A stretch of DNA of 64,000 nt, taken from the NCBI GenBank assembly GCA_935421215.2, contig OW285237.1, positions 4,278,001 to 4,342,000 on the forward strand, in the 5' to 3' direction. Position 1 is the first letter of the stretch, and every line of letters starts with the position of its first letter. This document shows positions 57,945 through 64,000 of the stretch, piece by piece. Under the pieces are notes generated by a model that searched no databases, was not told the DNA's origin, and was given only the letters and a program-made list of their open reading frames with translations. A program made the translations under genes and the position numbers. Source of the stretch: Melolontha melolontha. Lineage: Eukaryota; Arthropoda; Insecta; Coleoptera; Scarabaeidae.

Positions 57945-57996
57945 TAATTAATGAAATGAAAATTTACTTTGAGTTCAAAATATAATTTTACTAAAT

Positions 57997-58037
57997 TCAC
58001 TACGTTCGTTTCGCTCTTATAGAGCTTCATCAGGTGA
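57997..58037 (-). ncRNA. Hammerhead-like motif, well preserved
   Basis: Minus strand: UCAC, CUGAUGA, A, GCUCU, loop AUA, AGAGC, GAA, then ACG-AA-CGU as stem III, A, GUGA. Stem I UCAC/GUGA is 4 bp, stem II is 5 bp. Cleavage triplet would be GUA. Confidence 0.65.
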
Positions 58038-58143
58038 TGATAATTATAATACAAAAACCGTAACACTATATTTTATAGCTAAAGATTAAGTATGAAGGTA
58101 TAAAAAAGTAAAGACTGTTACGGTTTTTGTATTACAATTATCA

Positions 58144-58184
58144 TCATCTGATGAAGCTCTAGTAGAGCGAAATGAACGTAGTAA
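58144..58184 (+). ncRNA. Hammerhead-like motif, second arm
   Basis: Plus strand: CAU, CUGAUGA, A, GCUCU, loop AGU, AGAGC, GAAAU, GAACGU, A, GUAA. Stem II is kept; stem I is weakened to U-G and A-U pairs compared with the other arm. Confidence 0.55.
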
Positions 58185-58220
58185 ATATAATAAAATTATA
58201 TTTTTAACTCAAAGTGAATT

Positions 58221-58720
58221 TTCTTTGAAATATTTTGTCATAAGTTAATTTTAAATGAAAATTCCGAATAATAAAAAAATAATTCTTATTTTACAAACAA
58301 AATTGATCAAGTTAAATGACCATTTCGTTTGCAATTCACGCATAATCATTAGTTACTAGCTTAAACATCGTTCCCTTTAGTTTATATATAAACGTCTTTC
58401 CTTAGAAAGTGACTGTCTTAAATCTCCTGCCATTTTGTACCTACATTATTGGCAGTGACGTTTGTGGTTAGACTTACTTATTGTAGAGACACTGCAAAGT
58501 AATTATGGAACGTACTATAGCACAAAAACAAGTGACAATCGTAAAAGCTTATTATAAATATCATGGGTTGTTTGCAGTTGTGCAGCAAAAATTACGAGCC
58601 AGCAATTAAAACAATTAAGAAATTAGTGAACAAAATTCGAAAACAGAGTTTTCGCGGTAAATAAACCAACTCATGTAGGGGCACATAGTAATCGCTGTGA
58701 GAATAATATATAACTGCCAA
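58221..58720. other. Spacer
   Basis: No convincing feature. A short segment at 58505-58600 (MERTIAQKQVTIVKAYYKY) may be the start of a transposase with helix-turn-helix, but it soon runs into stops. Confidence 0.3.
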
Positions 58721-59075
58721 TCAAAGCGTAATTGTAGCTTTGGGATAACGTATGGAAAAGTACCTTAATAGAGTCGAGACTACTAAAATATCTGTATTTG
58801 GGAATAACGAATTCAAGAAATCTGGAAGCAGTAGCTGTGACCTAAGGCCACGATCCGAAAATGTAAACTTTTCATCATATGCCACACCCAAGTCTTTAAT
58901 CAATCTATGATAAATCTTAATGTAATCAACTAATCAGTATTGGTCAATGCGGAACAGATGAAAGATTTAATAAGATCATCATCGAAGATTTTAAATAAAA
59001 GTGGACAGGGTTTTGGCCCCTGCGGTACTCTCGAAGTGGAACAGAAAATCAGAGGCGAACCAATTATAATAAACA
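58721..59075 (-). pseudogene. Jockey-group LINE reverse transcriptase remnant
   Basis: MIKDLGVAYDEKFTFSDRG, LLLPDFLNSLFPNT and ILVVSTLLRYFSIRYP match the C-terminal reverse transcriptase region (IKDLGV.yD..LTF). The stretch up to 59075 reads like the preceding VPQG..PLLF palm block but is heavily mutated. Confidence 0.5.
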
Positions 59076-59089
59076 TTTCGGTGAATTAC

Positions 59090-59094
<5 letters not shown>

Positions 59095-59130
<36 letters not shown>
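59095..59130. repeat. (TA)n microsatellite
   Basis: About 18 TA units at the left edge of the 2-kb PLE palindrome. Confidence 0.9.
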
Positions 59131-59136
<6 letters not shown>

Positions 59137-61130
59137 TAATAGACTTTTTATTGGTTTAGCGACCTTTTATTGAATTATGATGTTTTATTCTACGACGTTT
59201 CGACTTTTACTATTTTTCAGTCTTTTTCAAGTATCTAGAAACAAGAATTAATACAATGAGAATATGAGAATTGTGTTTGCTTTTGTGAGATTGAATTAAC
59301 AATTAATTTAACAATTAAAATTAAAATTAGATTAAAGACTGAATTACCAATTAGATTAACAATTAGAGTTAAAATTTAAAATTAGATTAATAATGAGTAA
59401 GGACAATTAAAGTGATTACATCTGTGTAAATGAATAGAAAAATTTGCATTAAGCTACAATACAGTAAGGTAAATAGAAACAGGAATTACTACACTGAAAA
59501 CGTGAGAGTTGTGTTTGCTTTTGTGAGACTGAATTAACAATTACATTGACAATTAGAATTAAAATTAGATTAAAGACTGAATTACCGATTAAATTAACAA
59601 TTAAAGTTAAAATTTAAAATTAGGTTAATAATGAGTAGGATAAATTACAGTGGTTAAATCTGTATAAATGAATGAGATGTTAAACTTTTGATGTTAAACT
59701 ACATTACATGAACAATTAATGACAAAACTCACCGTTTCTTTTGGTTTTCAAAATCACGCATTCTGTGTAACATGTGTGTCGGGTACCCGAGACCTTTTTT
59801 TTGTAACGAACCGATCGCACTGGTTGGAATATTGTAAGTGTTTGTGGCTTTGTTAAGAGAGGTTAATTTTTGTTCTGTTTTTGGAATTTAGCAAATTGAT
59901 CAGGACCGTGTTTAGGGGTATGTAGTAAAAGTATTTACAAATGGGAACTGATAAAAAGTTTTTTTTGTGTTTTTGTTTTTTTGGTTTGTGTTTGTGTGTG
60001 CGGGGGGGGGGGTTGATTTTATCTATTGTTTAATCAGTGGGTAATAGAGTTTAGACAGTCCATCAATTTCGTTCCTGTCGTTTATTGTTCTGCTGTTTTT
60101 GAAAATGTGGATCATTTCTAAGACCTCCCTAGCTAGAAATGATCCACATTTTCAAAAACAGCAGAACAATAAACGACAGGAACGAAATTGATGGACTGTC
60201 TAAACTCTATTACCCACTGATTAAACAATAGATAAAATCAACCCCCCCCCCCCGCACACACAAACACAAACCAAAAAAACAAAAACACAAAAAAAACTTT
60301 TTATCAGTTCCCATTTGTAAATACTTTTACTACATACCCCTAAACACGGTCCTGATCAATTTGCTAAATTCCAAAAACAGAACAAAAATTAGCCTCTCTT
60401 AACAAAGCCACAAACACTTACAATATTCCAACCAGTGCGATCGGTTCGTTACAAAAAAAAGGTCTCGGGTACCCGACACACATGTTACACAGAATGCGTG
60501 ATTTTGAAAACCAAAAGAAACGGTGAGTTTTGTCATTAATTGTTCATGTAATGTAGTTTAACATCAAAAGTTTAACATCTCATTCATTTATACAGATTTA
60601 ACCACTGTAATTTATCCTACTCATTATTAACCTAATTTTAAATTTTAACTTTAATTGTTAATTTAATCGGTAATTCAGTCTTTAATCTAATTTTAATTCT
60701 AATTGTCAATGTAATTGTTAATTCAGTCTCACAAAAGCAAACACAACTCTCACGTTTTCAGTGTAGTAATTCCTGTTTCTATTTACCTTACTGTATTGTA
60801 GCTTAATGCAAATTTTTCTATTCATTTACACAGATGTAATCACTTTAATTGTCCTTACTCATTATTAATCTAATTTTAAATTTTAACTCTAATTGTTAAT
60901 CTAATTGGTAATTCAGTCTTTAATCTAATTTTAATTTTAATTGTTAAATTAATTGTTAATTCAATCTCACAAAAGCAAACACAATTCTCATATTCTCATT
61001 GTATTAATTCTTGTTTCTAGATACTTGAAAAAGACTGAAAAATAGTAAAAGTCGAAACGTCGTAGAATAAAACATCATAATTCAATAAAAGGTCGCTAAA
61101 CCAATAAAAAGTCTATTATTTTTAATATTA
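59129..61130. mobile_element. Near-perfect 2-kb palindrome of two PLE 3' halves
   Basis: Left arm 59129-60125 and right arm 60139-61130 are inverted copies around a loop of about 13 bases (AGACCTCCCTAGC, near 60118-60134). Only a few differences are visible: T/C near 59863 versus 60392, and G-run 11 versus C-run 12. In the right arm on the plus strand the PLE C-terminus reads LEMIHIFKNSRTINDR, then LSKLYYPLI and a stop. A long 3' UTR follows and a degenerate hammerhead-like motif at 61024-61066; the left arm mirrors this (59191-59230). Both arms end in TATTAAAAATAATAGAC next to TA repeats. Confidence 0.85.
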
Positions 61131-61179
61131 AGACACGGCCAATAAAATAAATAAGAAAAATAAAATTCTTATAAACACT

Positions 61180-61204
61180 ATATATATATATATATATATA
61201 TATA
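61180..61204. repeat. (TA)n microsatellite
   Basis: About 12 TA units directly before the third copy of the PLE end at 61205. Confidence 0.9.
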
Positions 61205-61499
61205 ATAAAAATTATAGATTTTTTATTGGTTTTAGCGACCTTTATTGAATTTTGATGTTTTTACGACGTTTCGACTTTGATTAATTCAGTCTTTTTCAAG
61301 TAACGTTATTGTTTGTTTGGTTTTCAAGGGTACGCATTTTGTGCAAAAACATGTGCTTCTTTATGGACATCCGAGACCCTTTATCTTAAGGAACGACCGT
61401 ACTTGTGCGGATATTGTGAGTGACGTCACTTACAATATCCGCACAAGTACGGTCGTTCCTTATGATAAAGGGTCTCGGATGTCCATAAAAAACTTAAAA
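61205..61499 (-). mobile_element. PLE end related to the 2-kb palindrome, itself ending in a palindrome
   Basis: 61205-61300 repeats the edge of the 2-kb palindrome (ATTGGTTTTAGCGACC, hammerhead-like motif on the minus strand at 61262-61300). After a deletion, 61320-61423 matches the region at about 59740-59840, then the sequence turns back on itself (61363-61424 against 61425-61490, centred on GTGACGTCAC). It is the same kind of head-to-head PLE join in shortened form, inserted in or beside piggyBac 2. Confidence 0.65.
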
Positions 61500-62590
61500 C
61501 ATTAATACAGTAACGAGCAGGCTTCTTCGATATATATTGCCGAAAAGAGCACCGTCCACTGAAAGCTTCAAGCTTCTCATCAATTATCAGATAAGCACCA
61601 GACGTATAGGCAGCTTGAAAATTTTCTATTATCCTCTCGAAGACAGCTCTAATTGGAGCAAGCTTATCGACTGACTTGCGTTCTTCACGTGTGTCCTGAT
61701 TGTCAAAACGCATGAACTGCAATTATAATTGAAAACGTTTCAGAAACATGGTTTTTCTAAATATCAGTATCCTCTAGACTCTGTCGAGAACTTTTATTGA
61801 TGCCTGCAAGATACAGCAACCCAAATACAGCTTTAATTTCTTCGTCGTTAGTTTCTCTTACGTTGTACTGGTGATTGTCATCGTAATGTTCTCTTATAGA
61901 GTTAATTTTGTAATTGGTACATTTTGCTATATCCTCTATAATCATTTGATCTACAAATAAATTCTAACAGTCACGCAAAGTTTTAGCGCTTTTGGCGTAT
62001 TGTTTTACGCCTGGCAAATAGTTAATAATATTTTCTGCTCTTGTTCGGACAGTAGGGAGGCTATGTAACTCTCTCTACATCGTACGTTGATCTTTTCCCC
62101 AGTAAGATCTTTGCGTTTGTTCGGCTTCATCTTCGTCACTTTCTTCATCGCCATCTTGCTCCGTATCTGTGTTATGGGAACTCTCCCTAAGATGTTCAGA
62201 CACTTCCTCACTGTCACAAATATCTTTCTTTTCATTTTCACTTTCAATCTCAAATTATTTCCACAATTGTGCAAGTCTCTCTTGTTCTTTCTCGTAACTC
62301 CACATTTCTATTTGTCGCTCTCAACCGTTTCTAGCAGTAAAAGATTCACTTGTCGGCCCTTTAAAAACTTACGCGACTGGTGTGGTGGAGTGTGACATAC
62401 CCAGAACAATGTTTCTGCAATTTTGTTCAGCCGATAACATTAAAATTGTAGATCTTTTTTCGCAACTAGCAAGTTTGATCTTTTTGCTACAGGTATTGAA
62501 AATCTGATGGTGCTACAATGACATCTAGCCCAAAATTACTTTAATTTTTGAAGTGTTGGGTATGTGACACCCCACCACACCAACGATGGG
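61500..62590 (-). pseudogene. piggyBac element 2: 5' end and N-terminal transposase
   Basis: TTAA (62591-62594) is followed on the minus strand by CCCATCGTTGGTGTGG, a piggyBac-like end. Subterminal inverted repeats GTGTGGTGGAGTGTGACA (62377-62400 region) and TGTGACACCCCACCACAC (about 62555-62580) follow. Coding then runs: acidic block SEEVSEHLRESSHNTDTEQ, EQTQRSYWGK, RTRAENIINYLPGVKQYA, LFVDQMIIEDIAKCTNYK and DEEIKAVFGLLYLAGINKS. After a deletion come IFRKTMFLKRFQL, FMRFDNQDTREERKSVDKLA and SGAYLIIDEKLEAFSGRC, with the first catalytic Asp in IDEKL. It stops at about 61500, where a PLE end takes over. Stops and shifts inactivate it. Confidence 0.8.
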
Positions 62591-62594
62591 TTAA

Positions 62595-63667
62595 GTACAA
62601 GGTATTATAATATTTACGTCATATACAAAAGCTTTTGTTCATTATTGTACCTGCATTCAAATAATAGCTTCTGCATCATTCTATGTTTATTAAATTATAA
62701 ACGATATTCCCTTCATAATTTGTCATAATGATGGCACCATATAACATCATTATGATTCTAATATTTTACGTTATTTATAAGATAATGCTTAAATCGATGT
62801 TCGATATGTAGCACACATAACCCAATAAAATAGTAATACCTAATGGACCTATAAATATTCATCTATCTTTAAGGTATGTACATACTACATGAAACCGGGA
62901 ACACGACAAGGAGTTTTCGTTCGATTTTATATTCCTGCCGTGTTGTCGTGTACACGAGAAAAAAAAAGGAAATGCAATATGAAAACGGAAAACAAACAAA
63001 CGAGGACATATATTACACCCGTGCGGTGTTTTCGTCATCTTTGTCTATTATTGGGATATTATCTTCAATTTCTTAGAGCGCACTTTAACATAAAATGCAT
63101 AATTAATCCCACGCATTTTCTACAGACACTTGTTACAATGGCAGTATTGGCTAACGGATACACGTGACAAGGGCCACTGCTAGTACAACAACACGCGCAC
63201 TGCTCTCATATTCCGGTGAGTGATGCTGATAGTGGTGTACCCTCGAGACAGCAGTCAGCTCCACCCCGTCTGTCCGAACCCTCTTAGGGCCCTCAAGGGA
63301 CCGTGCGTGAGATCAATACTATGGAATTCACATGACTACACATAGTAATCGACTGTTCAAACATAAGAAAACCTTTTTAATTGCAAACACATTCTGATTG
63401 CTCTGATTTTGATTTGGGTATAATGTGAAATGTCGCACTTGTTTAGTAAATACAAACAAATCGTATCTGTAATCTATGTTGTTATTTAATGGAATACAAA
63501 AGAAAAATTTAAGAAAGAAATTACAGCTTTCACTTTTCTTATTTAAGTATATTATTATACAACAGATTAAATACACAGGCCTACAAATTTGGAGTCATAA
63601 AGTTCCCTTTTCAATTCGATGAAGTATTTTGATGCGCTGATTCCATCACCTCCAGATTTTTCAGAAT
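62595..63667. other. Noncoding spacer
   Basis: No recognised protein or RNA. Short open frames at 62876-63167 show no motif. Confidence 0.4.
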
Positions 63668-64000
63668 AGACATAGGAAGAAAATTGCAAAAAAGACAATT
63701 TTACTTAAAAAAAGAAAGTTTCGGTTTGGCTCATCTCGCCTCAGCAACCAACAATATTCCACCAACGTTTTTATATTCCACTTTCCCTGATACCTCTTTT
63801 CCATTTCTTTTAAATCTTGGTGATATCCTTCACCTTGCGCTTACCGAAGCTCCTAAATTTACCGGAATGTAGTCAATGTGCGAATTCAGGAAATGAAGTT
63901 TGCTGCTCATAGAACAGCCCATTGAGCCAAAATTTGCAGTCATATTTGCCACTACTTCTTTATAATCATTGTTCCCTATGAATTTATCCATCACCTCCTT
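63668..64000 (-). pseudogene. C-terminal part of a second multicopy orphan protein
   Basis: Entering from the window's right edge on the minus strand: KEVVANMTANFGSMGCSMSS, KLHFLNSHIDYIPVNLGA, a frameshift, YHQDLKEMEKRYQGKW, another shift, then YCWLLRRDEPNRNFLFLSK to a stop near 63677. These blocks (HFLxSHxDxxPxNLG, HQDixxMExRYQGxW, YCWxLxRD) are familiar from a multicopy family annotated as uncharacterised in many invertebrates. Its function is unknown and a mobile origin is likely. Two frameshifts make this copy a pseudogene. Confidence 0.65.

Larger units (their letters stand above)
57960..58220. mobile_element. PLE-end palindrome with two hammerhead-like motifs
   Basis: Arms at 57960-58063 and 58117-58220 are inverted copies around a 53-base loop; both arms carry a hammerhead-like core. 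It abuts DD41D element 3. No coding. Confidence 0.75.

Noticed and set aside
62876..63167. Overlapping plus-strand frames as a small gene
   Set aside because: Two frames of similar length overlap and neither shows a motif or conserved block.

Overview
This 64-kb window looks like AT-rich, repeat-dense nuclear DNA of an arthropod, most probably an insect. The element mix supports this: Tc1/mariner relatives with DD41D and DD82E spacing, piggyBac, Crypton, Penelope-like elements (PLEs), RTE- and Jockey-type LINEs, several hAT lineages and a Harbinger. There are GT-AG introns about 50 nt long, (TA)n microsatellites and many 2-bp TA or 4-bp TTAA target duplications. I see no operons, no bacterial-style genes, no rRNA or tRNA, and no host gene I can name. 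Almost every recognisable coding segment is a broken transposon gene.

Layout. 0-5 kb: an RTE 3' end inserted into a broken multicopy protein gene, then a Crypton recombinase fragment and a CGGBP1-like hAT. 7-11 kb: a Tigger-like element, a PLE 3' end and a mariner. 11.4-13.9 kb: a bounded piggyBac element with TTAA at both ends and direct palindromic subterminal repeats. 15.2-19.9 kb: a MITE, an RTE LINE, and a hAT 5' end containing a solo LTR that in turn contains an ORF1-only LINE with an intact 455-codon gag-like ORF. 22-23 kb: a Jockey/CR1-like reverse transcriptase. 24.5-26.2 kb: DD41D element 1. 26.7-29.6 kb: an inverted array of 406-bp repeats flanked by a 13-bp direct repeat. 29.8-33.5 kb: a Jockey LINE split by a hAT (8-bp duplication) and by a PLE end (12-bp duplication). 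34.6-37.2 kb: DD41D element 2, with terminal repeats of about 560 bp. 37.8-43 kb: a quiet noncoding stretch. 43-46.5 kb: Harbinger, DD82E and DD41D remnants. 47-48.3 kb: a MITE and a PLE-end palindrome in TA microsatellites. 50.3-51.6 kb: a PLE with reverse transcriptase and GIY-YIG endonuclease. 54.2-55.3 kb: a tandem noncoding element. 56.1-57.9 kb: DD41D element 3. 57.9-61.5 kb: PLE-end palindromes, one about 2 kb. 61.5-62.6 kb: a second piggyBac. 63.7-64 kb: the end of another multicopy orphan protein.

The most interesting signals are four. (1) A dispersed family of hammerhead-ribozyme-like motifs (CUGANGA, stem II, GAAA, short palindromic stem III) is tied to PLE ends, with stem I pairing kept although its sequence changes. 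(2) The 406-bp inverted repeat array behaves as one inserted unit. (3) An apparently retrotransposed ORF1-only LINE sits three levels deep in a nest. (4) A nearly perfect 2-kb palindrome joins two PLE 3' halves head to head.

The elements do not work together as a pathway. They record successive insertions, and the nesting gives their relative ages.
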